From: Candidatus Omnitrophota bacterium
GTDB taxonomy: Bacteria; Omnitrophota; Gorgyraeia; B26-G9
Assembly: GCA_023136735.1 (NCBI GenBank)
Contig: JAGLQQ010000168.1
Location: forward strand, 1-6,029
Reading direction: 5' to 3'
DNA length: 6,029 bases
Shown: positions 1 through 5,903 of the stretch, piece by piece
How positions within the stretch are numbered: position 1 is the first letter of the stretch
How the letters are laid out: every line of letters begins with the position of its first letter
Position numbers and translations under genes: made by a program
The notes under the pieces: generated by a model
The model's database searches: none
Told to the model about the DNA's origin: nothing
What the model saw: only the letters and a program-made list of their open reading frames with translations

Positions 1-639
1 TATAATCTTGCCTATAAGCTTGGTTGTAAAGGGCTTACAATTTACCGCAATAATAGCAGAAGAGAGCAGGTGCTTAACCTGGAATCGAACAAAACTCCGG
101 GGATCAAGATCATGCCTGTAAAAATAGGACCGCGGCCAAGGCCTAAGGTTGTGTTGGGTACTACCGCAAAACAGAATACCGGCTGCGGGAATTTATATGT
201 TACTATAAACGATGATGAAAAAGGCCGTCCTTTTGAGGTGTTTATGCAGATGGGTAAAGCTGGTGGATGCGCTATGAGCCAGCTTGAGGCGATTGGCAGG
301 CTGGTAAGCCTGGCTTTGCGCAGCAGTGTGGATGTTAAGCTGATAATTGAACAATTAAGAGGTATCAGATGCCCCTCTCCATGTTGGGGCCAAGGTGGAC
401 GGATACTGTCTTGTTCAGATGCTGTTGCAAGAGCCTTGGAGCAAAAAATATCTCTGGTTAAGGCTGATGAAAAAAGTATAGAACAAAAGGATGTTTTTGT
501 CCATATGAAATCTGAGCTTAAAAAAGAATCTCTGAAGGTATCCAATATCGTGGGTGTTTGTCCTGACTGCGGGGGAGCACTACATCATGTTGAAGGATGT
601 AATGTTTGCCGTGGATGCGGATATTCTAAATGCGGATAG
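1..639 (+). CDS. nrdJ: Class II (adenosylcobalamin-dependent) ribonucleotide reductase, C-terminal part (5' truncated)
   Basis: The gene enters from the left edge in frame 1 and ends at TAG 637-639, giving the last 212 residues of a much larger protein (whole enzymes usually have 700 or more). Class II reductases make deoxyribonucleotides from ribonucleotides in the cytoplasm, using a radical from adenosylcobalamin and needing no oxygen. The class II signature is visible: AYKLGCKGLTIYR at residues 4-16, then the conserved C-terminal domain with NTGCGNLYVTIN, FMQMGKAGGCAMSQLEAIGR and IRCPSPCWGQGG. The tail (residues 187-211) is cysteine-rich, CPDC-x9-C-x2-C-x2-C-x4-C, typical of the C-terminal redox or zinc-ribbon tail that re-reduces the active site in NrdJ. 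The catalytic barrel and cobalamin-binding part lie upstream of the window. Any internal start (GTG 70) is an artefact of truncation. An Rrf2 regulator follows after 14 nt, so the genes may be co-transcribed. Family assignment is firm; substrate level (di- or triphosphate) is not visible. Confidence 0.93.
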   Translation, partial: YNLAYKLGCKGLTIYRNNSRREQVLNLESNKTPGIKIMPVKIGPRPRPKVVLGTTAKQNTGCGNLYVTINDDEKGRPFEVFMQMGKAGGCAMSQLEAIGRLVSLALRSSVDVKLIIEQLRGIRCPSPCWGQGGRILSCSDAVARALEQKISLVKADEKSIEQKDVFVHMKSELKKESLKVSNIVGVCPDCGGALHHVEGCNVCRGCGYSKCG

Positions 640-645
640 AAGGAG
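638..645 (+). promoter_or_regulatory. Ribosome binding site that fixes a TTG start
   Basis: AGAAGGAG overlaps the reductase stop codon and lies 8 nt before TTG 654. No in-frame ATG or GTG with a comparable site exists nearby, and translation from this TTG gives the family-typical Rrf2 N-terminus MKLITKDTDYAIRAL, so the site decides the start. Confidence 0.8.
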
Positions 646-653
646 CATAAAGC

Positions 654-1073
654 TTGAAGTTGATTACAAAAGATACGGATTATGCTATCAGAGCATTGCA
701 GTGTATTGCTGCAAATAAAAATAAAACTGTAACGGTTTGCGGATTGTCCGAGAAACTCTGTATGCCGCGTTCATTTTTGCGAAAAATATTGCAGATATTA
801 AACAAAAAAGGTGTGCTGAAATCATGCAAGGGTAAAGGGGGTGGGTTCTGCTTGAATATGTCTCCTAGTAAGATTAACGTTCTTGCTCTTATAGAGATCT
901 TTCAAGGCCCATTCCATTTGTGTGAGCATGTGTTCCAGGGGCGAAACTGTCCTGATAGTAGAAGTTGTTATTTCAAAAAGAGGCTTGACGGTTTAGAGGA
1001 AAAGGCCGCAAAAGAATTAAGCTTGATTACTATTGCTAAAATAATTAAGAATAAAAAAGGATCCCTGATATGA
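654..1073 (+). CDS. Rrf2-family transcriptional regulator (IscR/NsrR-like, probable Fe-S sensor), TTG start
   Basis: This 139-residue protein has the normal Rrf2 length. Residues 1-70 form the winged helix: the family opening ITKDTDYAIRAL, the recognition-helix region (residues 30-50, with MPRSFLRKILQIL) and the wing GKGGGF (60-65). A dimerisation helix and a cysteine segment follow. C90, C99 and C105 (C-x8-C-x5-C) sit where IscR and NsrR bind an Fe-S cluster, so a redox-, NO- or iron-responsive repressor is the best inference. Cysteines 17, 29, 36, 58 and 66 are additional and make the protein unusually cysteine-rich. The start is TTG with a good ribosome binding site. The gene follows the reductase by 14 nt and overlaps the next gene by 4 nt (ATGA), so it is probably translationally coupled to the flavoprotein. 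Its targets cannot be read from the sequence; regulating its own operon is likely. Confidence 0.88.
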   Translation: MKLITKDTDYAIRALQCIAANKNKTVTVCGLSEKLCMPRSFLRKILQILNKKGVLKSCKGKGGGFCLNMSPSKINVLALIEIFQGPFHLCEHVFQGRNCPDSRSCYFKKRLDGLEEKAAKELSLITIAKIIKNKKGSLI

Positions 1074-1537
1074 GTACCAAAGTGTTGTCGCAGAAAATTA
1101 TTAGCCTTATAAAAAAGCAGGGGTTTATTATAGTTTCATCATTAGATGAAAAGGGCAAGATACATTCTTCGGCAAAAGGGGTTGTAGGTATAGATGTTAA
1201 AGGAAGGGTTTTTATTATAGACCTTTATTATGCGCGTACTTACAAGAATCTTAAAAAAAATTCTATTGTTACTATTACTTTTTTCGATGAACATAAATTC
1301 GAGGGCTATGCCTTGCAGGGTAAGGCAAAGATAGTAGAAAAGGAAAAGATATCTAAAAGCATTATTAATGAATGGGAAGACAATATGATTCGGAGAATAT
1401 CAAAGCGGATGATCAAGAATCTGCAATCGGGAAATTCTTCGTTTCATCATCCTGAGGCAGCGTTACCTCATCCAAAATATCTTATTGAAGTTGATGTTAA
1501 GCAAATTATTGATCTTGCTCCGGCGCAATTAAAATAA
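1070..1537 (+). CDS. Pyridoxamine 5'-phosphate oxidase-like FMN-binding split-barrel protein
   Basis: A 155-residue cytoplasmic protein of the PNPOx-like split-barrel superfamily, which binds flavin (FMN or F420) or, in some members, heme. The visible pattern is an N-terminal helix (residues 4-17), strands GFIIVSSLDEKGKIHSS (18-34) and GRVFIIDLYYARTYKNL (45-61) with the R-T-Y-K-N segment typical of the cofactor phosphate site, then NSIVTITFFD and the strand YALQGKAKIVE. The C-terminus has HHPEAALPHPKYLIEVDV, and its KYLIEVDVKQIIDL matches small stand-alone members of the family rather than true PdxH. It is unlikely to be a pyridoxine oxidase, since it lacks recognisable PdxH C-terminal residues; the substrate is unknown. 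The start ATG overlaps the regulator's stop (ATGA), with AAGGA 8 nt upstream. Pairing with an Rrf2 regulator suggests a redox or nitrosative-stress role, but this is inference. Confidence 0.82.
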   Translation: MSTKVLSQKIISLIKKQGFIIVSSLDEKGKIHSSAKGVVGIDVKGRVFIIDLYYARTYKNLKKNSIVTITFFDEHKFEGYALQGKAKIVEKEKISKSIINEWEDNMIRRISKRMIKNLQSGNSSFHHPEAALPHPKYLIEVDVKQIIDLAPAQLK

Positions 1538-1576
1538 ATAGTTAAATAAAAAGTGTTTTTTCTCGAGATTTAAAAC

Positions 1577-2788
1577 ATGGATATCATCTATACTTTTTTC
1601 ACAGAATGCGTTAATTTGTGGCTGGAGATGGCTCCGTATCTTCTTTTTGGTATGAGTGTGGCCGGGCTGCTGCATGTGTTTCTGGGTAAAGAGATAATCT
1701 CTCGCCACCTGGGAGAGGGAGGAATCAAGTCTGTTGTAAAAGCGACTTTACTGGGCGTTCCGTTACCTATTTGCAGCTGCGGGGTTATTCCTGTGGCCGG
1801 TTCACTTGAAAAAGAAGGCGCGCATAAATCAAGCATTCTTGCTTTTCTTGTTGCCACTCCGACTACAGGAGTAGATTCAATCTTTGCAACATATTCTTTG
1901 TTAGGTCCTCTGTTTGCAATTTTCAGGCCGCTTGCGGCAATGGTATGCGGGATAAGCTTAGGAGTCGCTGATTATTTTATCGAGGGGAAAAATGAGAAGG
2001 AAAAAGTAAGGCATCCTCACGATCATCCCAAGGTAAAGGTATCTTTTAAATGGAGAGAATTTCTTAAATACTCTTTTGTTGAAGTGCCGCAGGATATTGG
2101 TAAAGCTCTTATCCTGGGCATTATGATCGCAGGGGCGATCGCTGCTTTTGTGCCAGTGAGTGTATTTGAAAAATTCTTCTTTTTCCCCTTTGATTTTATT
2201 GCGGCTTTGCTTATAGGCATACCGCTTTATGTCTGCTCTACAGGCTCAATTCCAGTGGCGGTTTCTTTGATCATGAAGGGTTTTTCTCCCGGGGCAGGGC
2301 TTGTTTTCTTAATAACAGGGCCTGCGACTAATGCTGTAACGCTATCTTTTGTGCGCGCTAAGCTGGGAAAAAAATCATTTTATCTTTATCTTATCAATAT
2401 TATAGCAGTATCTGTTTTAATGGGATTGCTTTTTAATTATATTTGGTTTTTACAGGGTGGAAATTCGCTTTTCACTATAGGCGCGGGAAAAATGCTTGAT
2501 CAAAAAATTAAGATAGCAGCGGGTATTATACTGCTGGGATTGATTGTAAATACATTTTTCAACAATAAATCATGTAATCTTAATGTCCAGGCTGATAAAG
2601 AGATATCAGTACCTGATATTCACTGCAAACATTGCAAGATCGCTCTTGAGGGGACGCTGCATGATGTGGAGGGTGTTAATAAGGTCGTTGTAGATATTGA
2701 TTTGAAGGTTGTAAAGATATTCGGCTCTGCAAATCTTGGTGAGATTCTGGAGAAAATCCGCAAAGCAGGATATAATCCTAAAACATAG
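1577..2788 (+). CDS. SO_0444-type Cu/Zn efflux permease (ArsP/DUF318-like) with C-terminal HMA domain
   Basis: A 403-residue inner-membrane transporter, full length for the family. It has two related membrane halves. The first holds PLPICSCGVIPVA (residues 63-74, CSC at 66-68) and FLVATPTTGVDS (90-101). The second holds PLYVCSTGSIPVA (216-228) and LITGPATNAVTLS (245-257). About eight hydrophobic segments lie between residues 15 and 328. A soluble loop with HPHDH (146-150) separates the halves and may bind metal. Residues 341-401 form a heavy-metal-associated domain with HCKHC (C350, C353), as expected for thiophilic-metal delivery. The SO_0444 family is associated with copper/zinc export; related ArsP permeases export organoarsenicals, so the exact substrate is uncertain. 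ATG 1577 is the first possible start because an in-frame TAA lies at 1571; its ribosome binding site is weak. Unlike many metal exporters it has no adjacent ArsR or MerR regulator; Rrf2 genes lie on both sides. Confidence 0.87.
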   Translation: MDIIYTFFTECVNLWLEMAPYLLFGMSVAGLLHVFLGKEIISRHLGEGGIKSVVKATLLGVPLPICSCGVIPVAGSLEKEGAHKSSILAFLVATPTTGVDSIFATYSLLGPLFAIFRPLAAMVCGISLGVADYFIEGKNEKEKVRHPHDHPKVKVSFKWREFLKYSFVEVPQDIGKALILGIMIAGAIAAFVPVSVFEKFFFFPFDFIAALLIGIPLYVCSTGSIPVAVSLIMKGFSPGAGLVFLITGPATNAVTLSFVRAKLGKKSFYLYLINIIAVSVLMGLLFNYIWFLQGGNSLFTIGAGKMLDQKIKIAAGIILLGLIVNTFFNNKSCNLNVQADKEISVPDIHCKHCKIALEGTLHDVEGVNKVVVDIDLKVVKIFGSANLGEILEKIRKAGYNPKT

Positions 2789-2792
2789 TTTT
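2767..2792 (+). repeat. Two tandem 13-nt inverted repeats with identical ATA loops
   Basis: AGGAT-ATA-ATCCT (2767-2779) is followed directly by AAAAC-ATA-GTTTT (2780-2792). Both have perfect 5-bp arms and the same 3-nt centre, and they span the permease stop codon. The second ends in TTTT but its stem is A/T-rich, so it is not a convincing terminator. It could be a chance pattern or a protein-binding site. Confidence 0.35.
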
Positions 2793-2848
2793 GCTGCATT
2801 GAAGATACAGTCCTTAGTCTATAAAAAATAAATTTTAAAAAAATCCTC

Positions 2849-2877
2849 TTGACAAAACTCTAAACTTATACTAAGCT
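2849..2877 (+). promoter_or_regulatory. Putative sigma-70-type promoter of the rrf2-ferredoxin-hcp operon
   Basis: A perfect -35 box TTGACA (2849-2854) is followed after 17 nt by TAAGCT (2872-2877), a weak -10 box that keeps the key T-A and final T. A better -10 match, TATACT (2867-2872), is only 12 nt away from the -35 box. The region is AT-rich and non-coding, and it precedes the first gene of the right-hand block by about 26 nt, which would give a short leader. The -35 box is clear; the -10 choice is uncertain. Confidence 0.5.
2865..2875. promoter_or_regulatory. Possible operator: inverted repeat CTTA-TAC-TAAG in the promoter
   Basis: A short perfect dyad (4-bp arms, 3-nt centre) overlaps the -10 region in front of the second Rrf2 gene. 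Rrf2 regulators commonly repress their own operon by binding dyads at this position. The arms are short and do not match the IscR or NsrR consensus as I know them, so this is a weak candidate. Confidence 0.25.
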
Positions 2878-2887
2878 AGTGTTAGAT

Positions 2888-2894
2888 AGGAGAG
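2888..2894 (+). promoter_or_regulatory. Ribosome binding site selecting ATG 2903
   Basis: AGGAGAG lies 8 nt before ATG 2903. It falls inside the reading frame extended upstream to GTG 2879, which rules in favour of the downstream ATG as the true start. Confidence 0.8.
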
Positions 2895-2902
2895 AAGATA
2901 AT

Positions 2903-3313
2903 ATGAAGATAATTACTAAAGATTCAGATTATGCTGTTAGAGCAATTATGCATCTGGAAAAAAACAGGGAGAGATTTGTTTCTTCAAGCGAGATATCAAG
3001 GAAAGAAAATATTCCGTTGATTTTTTTGCGCCGGATCTTGCAAAAATTGATTAAGGGAAAAATAGCCGAATCTAAAGAAGGCGTGAGCGGGGGTGTGAAA
3101 CTTATCGTTAGTGCGGATAAGATAAGCGTGGCTAATGTTATAAACATAATTCAGGGGCAGATACAGCTTATAGAATGTATGTTTAGAGAAAAGGCCTGTG
3201 AAAACCGTGCGAAATGTATTTTAAGAAAAAAGGTTATGGGCATTGAAGAGAATGTTATTGAGGAATTCAGCAAGCTGACAATTAGAGATTTGGTCGATGA
3301 AGGGAAGGGATGA
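2903..3313 (+). CDS. Rrf2-family transcriptional regulator (probable Fe-S/NO sensor) heading the hcp operon
   Basis: A 136-residue Rrf2 protein starting at ATG 2903, where the ribosome binding site is correctly spaced and the family N-terminus MKIITKDSDYAVRAI begins; the GTG at 2879 would add eight residues unlike the family. The winged helix covers roughly residues 1-70, with IPLIFLRRILQKL as the recognition-helix region and GVSGGVKL as the wing. C92, C99 and C105 (C-x6-C-x5-C) are its only cysteines and lie where IscR/NsrR-type proteins ligate an Fe-S cluster. It resembles the first Rrf2 protein in the window clearly (ITKD-DYA-RA opening, FLR-ILQ helix) but differs in cysteine number and spacing. 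The ferredoxin gene follows after 3 nt and hcp lies behind it, so a repressor of NO or redox response genes, comparable with NsrR control of hcp in other bacteria, is the likely role. Confidence 0.9.
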   Translation: MKIITKDSDYAVRAIMHLEKNRERFVSSSEISRKENIPLIFLRRILQKLIKGKIAESKEGVSGGVKLIVSADKISVANVINIIQGQIQLIECMFREKACENRAKCILRKKVMGIEENVIEEFSKLTIRDLVDEGKG

Positions 3314-3316
3314 TTA

Positions 3317-4147
3317 ATGAAAAGGAAAATAATCGAAATCAATGCCGATATTTGCAATGGCTGTGGATTATGTATACCTAATTGCCCGGAAGGGGCAATA
3401 CAGATAATCGATAATAAAGCGCGTCTTGTCAGTGACCTTTTTTGTGATGGGCTCGGTGCATGTCTGGGGCATTGTCCTGAGGGGGCGATTACTGTGACTG
3501 AGCGTGAGGCTGCTGAGTATGATGAGAAAAAGGTAATGGATAATGTTGTTAAAGGCGGAGATCATGTGATAAAAGCGCATCTTGAGCATCTTGAATCTCA
3601 CGCTCAGGAAGAGTTTCTTAAACAGGCTAAGGAATACCTAAGAGATAAAAACATTGAAATCAAAGAGGAAAAGCAAGAGAATATACATACTCACGCCGGG
3701 GGAAGCGGATGCCCGGGTATGAAGATAATGGATTTTGGAGCTAAGAATAATCAAGCCTCTGAGGCTAATGTTTCTGTGCGCTCTGAACTTACTCAATGGC
3801 CCATACAATTAAAACTCCTTAATCCTCAAGTACCATTTTTTGATAATAGTGACATTGTTATCGCTGCTGACGGAGTCCCCTTTGCTTATGCTAATTTTCA
3901 TCAAAAGTTTTTGAAGGGTAAAAAACTGATTATTTTCTGTCCTAAACTTGATGATGCTTATGAAGAATATGTTACTAAGCTTACGGCTATATTTAAAAAC
4001 AACAATATTAAATCAATAACTATTGTACATATGGAAGTGCCATGCTGCTCAGGTACTGTTCATATTGTTAAAGAGTCACTGAAAAAATCCGGCAAGAATA
4101 TTGAGATCAAAGACTATACAATTTCTTTAAAAGGAGAACTTATTTAG
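3317..4147 (+). CDS. Dicluster ferredoxin-domain protein with C-terminal cysteine domain, partner of hcp
   Basis: A 276-residue cytoplasmic redox protein. Residues 5-60 are a two-cluster ferredoxin domain. The first motif is canonical (C13, C16, C19, then C23-P). The second is C43-x2-L46-x2-C49-x3-C53-P, with leucine replacing the second cysteine, so the second cluster may be [3Fe-4S] or unusually ligated. A helical linker (65-115, KAHLEHLESH) leads to a GSGCPG motif (C132) and to a C-terminal domain (about 155-276) with LTQWPIQLKLL, ADGVPFAY, CPKLDD (C208) and MEVPCC (C243, C244). I recognise this architecture as a conserved uncharacterised family of anaerobes. ATG 3317 has GGAAGGGA 6 nt upstream and follows the regulator by 3 nt. 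Electron transfer to or from Hcp, encoded next, is a reasonable inference; no activity is known to me. Confidence 0.85.
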   Translation: MKRKIIEINADICNGCGLCIPNCPEGAIQIIDNKARLVSDLFCDGLGACLGHCPEGAITVTEREAAEYDEKKVMDNVVKGGDHVIKAHLEHLESHAQEEFLKQAKEYLRDKNIEIKEEKQENIHTHAGGSGCPGMKIMDFGAKNNQASEANVSVRSELTQWPIQLKLLNPQVPFFDNSDIVIAADGVPFAYANFHQKFLKGKKLIIFCPKLDDAYEEYVTKLTAIFKNNNIKSITIVHMEVPCCSGTVHIVKESLKKSGKNIEIKDYTISLKGELI

Positions 4148-4170
4148 TAAAAGATAGTAGAGTGTATTGT

Positions 4171-4192
4171 TAACCAGATATAAATAACCAGA
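4171..4192 (+). repeat. 8-bp direct repeat TAACCAGA upstream of hcp
   Basis: TAACCAGA occurs at 4171-4178 and again at 4185-4192, 14 nt apart, within the 60-nt gap before hcp. The second copy runs into the ribosome binding site. A TATAAA sits between the copies (4179-4184) but has no clear -35 partner. It may be a regulator site, an RNA element or chance. Confidence 0.3.
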
Positions 4193-4199
4193 AGGAGAG
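4191..4199 (+). promoter_or_regulatory. Ribosome binding site selecting ATG 4208 for hcp
   Basis: GAAGGAGAG lies just upstream of ATG 4208 (10 nt from AGGAG). The in-frame GTG at 4199 overlaps this site and cannot be the start; ATG 4214 is a poorer-spaced alternative. Confidence 0.75.
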
Positions 4200-4207
4200 T
4201 GGGTAAA

Positions 4208-5890
4208 ATGAGCATGAATTGCAGACAATGTGAACAAACTGCCAAAGGAACTGGCTGCACAACTATCGGTGTGTGCGGAAAAAATGAAGAAGTTGCTATA
4301 CTGCAGGATGTATTAAATTACAGTTTGATGGGAATTGCTGTATTTGCGAATAAGGCAAGAGAGCTGGGGGTAATAGACAAAGAAACAGATATGTTTGTTA
4401 TTGAGGGTCTTTTTACATGCGTTACTAATGTTGATTTTGATCCACAGCGTATCAGAGTACTTATTGATACATCTGTAGTTGTAAAGGAAAAAATCAAAGG
4501 ATTATTACTTGATGCTTATAAAAAGAAAAACAATAAGGATTTTTCTTCTGACTTGCCAGCAGCAGCGCTTTGGAGCCCGGCATCAAGCATGGAAGATCTT
4601 CTGCTGCAAGGAGCAGCACTGGGCATTAATACATTTTCTGATAATGAAGATATTAAAAGCCTTAAAGAGCTTCTTCTGTACGGACTTCGGGGTGTGGCGT
4701 CTTATGCTGATCACGCTAACATATTAGGGGAAACAGAAGAGCAGGTTAATGCCTTTTTCCATAAAGCGCTTAATGCTATTTTGCGTGATGAGATAAGTGC
4801 TGATGAGCTGGTTGCTCTTAATATGGAGCTTGGTCAGGTAAATATTAAATGTATGGGAATCTTGGATAAGGGGCATACTGGCCGTTACCAGCATCCTGTA
4901 CCGACAAGTGTTTCCTTAGGTATTAAAAAGGGACCGGCAATAATAGTTTCCGGTCATGATCTGTTTGACCTTGAACAATTACTGGAACAGACAAAGGATA
5001 GAGGCGTTAATATATATACTCATGGGGAAATGCTGCCGGCTCATGGATATCCGGGGTTGAAGAAATATGAAAATCTTGCTGGACATTTCGGCACTGCTTG
5101 GCAGAACCAGCAAAAGGAATTTGATAATATTCCCGCAGTGATATTAATGACTACAAACTGTATCCAAAAGCCGAAAGAGTCATATACAAGCAGAATTTTC
5201 ACTACAGGATTAGTTGGTTGGCCCGGAGTTGAGCATATTGAAGCAAAAGACGGAAAAAAAGACTTCTCTAAAGCTATCAATAAAGCTCTTGAATTAGGTG
5301 GATTTTTGGAAGATAGAGCTGGGAAGGATATTCTTGTTGGTTTTGCGCACAATGCAGTGTTGGGTGTTGCCGATAAGGTTATAGAGGCTGTTAAAGCCAA
5401 TCAGATCAGGCATTTCTTCTTAATCGGCGGATGCGATGGAGCAAAACCTGGTCGTAATTACTATACGGAGTTTGCTCAAAAAGTGCCTGCAGATTGTGTT
5501 ATTCTGACGCTTGCCTGCGGTAAGTTCAGATTTAATACACTTGAATTTGGAGATATCGGCGGCATCCCAAGGCTTCTTGATTGCGGACAGTGTAATGATG
5601 CTTATTCCGCTATACAGATTGCATCTGCACTTGCAGAGGCCTTTAACTGTTCGGTTAATGATCTGCCACTGTCGTTTATATTGTCCTGGTATGAGCAAAA
5701 AGCTGTGTGTATATTACTAAGCCTTTTGTCGCTTGGCATACAAAAAATAAAATTAGGACCGAGTTTGCCGGCATTTATCAGTCAGAATGTACTCAAAGTA
5801 TTAATTGAAAAATTCAATATAGCTCCTGTGGTAAATCCAGAAGAAGACCTTAGAGCTATATTAGGTGATGAAGTTTTAAAACCAATTTAA
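4208..5890 (+). CDS. hcp: Hybrid cluster protein / hydroxylamine reductase (class I, anaerobe type)
   Basis: A 560-residue cytoplasmic Fe-S enzyme of normal length. Hcp reduces hydroxylamine to ammonia in vitro; in E. coli its physiological role is thought to be NO reduction under anaerobic nitrosative stress, and protein S-nitrosylase activity has also been described. The N-terminal cluster motif is C5-x2-C8-x8-C17-x5-C23, the spacing of the Desulfovibrio-type (class I) protein and not the shorter enterobacterial motif. All hybrid-cluster ligands are visible: H250 (SGHD), E274 (HGEM), C318 (TNC), C409 (GGCDG, the persulfide cysteine), C437 (ACGKFR), C462 (GQCND) and E496 (SWYEQKA), at offsets of 2-6 from the D. 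vulgaris positions. The enzyme therefore looks intact. ATG 4208 is chosen on ribosome binding site spacing. No hcr-type flavin reductase gene is adjacent; the ferredoxin-like protein 60 nt upstream is the likely electron partner. Confidence 0.97.
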   Translation: MSMNCRQCEQTAKGTGCTTIGVCGKNEEVAILQDVLNYSLMGIAVFANKARELGVIDKETDMFVIEGLFTCVTNVDFDPQRIRVLIDTSVVVKEKIKGLLLDAYKKKNNKDFSSDLPAAALWSPASSMEDLLLQGAALGINTFSDNEDIKSLKELLLYGLRGVASYADHANILGETEEQVNAFFHKALNAILRDEISADELVALNMELGQVNIKCMGILDKGHTGRYQHPVPTSVSLGIKKGPAIIVSGHDLFDLEQLLEQTKDRGVNIYTHGEMLPAHGYPGLKKYENLAGHFGTAWQNQQKEFDNIPAVILMTTNCIQKPKESYTSRIFTTGLVGWPGVEHIEAKDGKKDFSKAINKALELGGFLEDRAGKDILVGFAHNAVLGVADKVIEAVKANQIRHFFLIGGCDGAKPGRNYYTEFAQKVPADCVILTLACGKFRFNTLEFGDIGGIPRLLDCGQCNDAYSAIQIASALAEAFNCSVNDLPLSFILSWYEQKAVCILLSLLSLGIQKIKLGPSLPAFISQNVLKVLIEKFNIAPVVNPEEDLRAILGDEVLKPI

Positions 5891-5898
5891 AGGAGAGG
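5891..5898 (+). promoter_or_regulatory. Ribosome binding site of the downstream exported protein
   Basis: AGGAGAGG starts directly after the hcp stop codon, with AGGAG 8 nt before ATG 5904. It supports a real, co-transcribed gene running off the right edge. Confidence 0.75.
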
Positions 5899-5903
5899 GA
5901 AAA

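Noticed and set aside
1..6. TATAAT resembling a -10 box at the left edge
   Set aside because: It lies inside the reductase coding frame (Tyr-Asn) and no upstream sequence is available for a -35 box.
42..545. Long minus-strand open frame of 167 codons
   Set aside because: It lies opposite the reductase C-terminus, which has unmistakable family motifs; the reverse translation has no recognisable domain and no ribosome binding site that I can see.
1538..1576. Possible terminator (T-run) between the flavoprotein and permease genes
   Set aside because: The T-run at 1556-1561 has no GC-rich stem in front; only a weak A/T pairing around AGTG is possible.
2879..2902. Upstream GTG start adding eight residues to the second Rrf2 protein
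   Set aside because: The extension contains the ribosome binding site and precedes the family-typical N-terminus, so ATG 2903 is preferred.
4199..4207. GTG start adding three residues to Hcp
   Set aside because: The GTG overlaps the Shine-Dalgarno sequence; ATG 4208 is correctly spaced.
5041..5400. Minus-strand open frame of 119 codons inside hcp
   Set aside because: It is the complement of the conserved Hcp ligand region (near C318) and shows no domain of its own.
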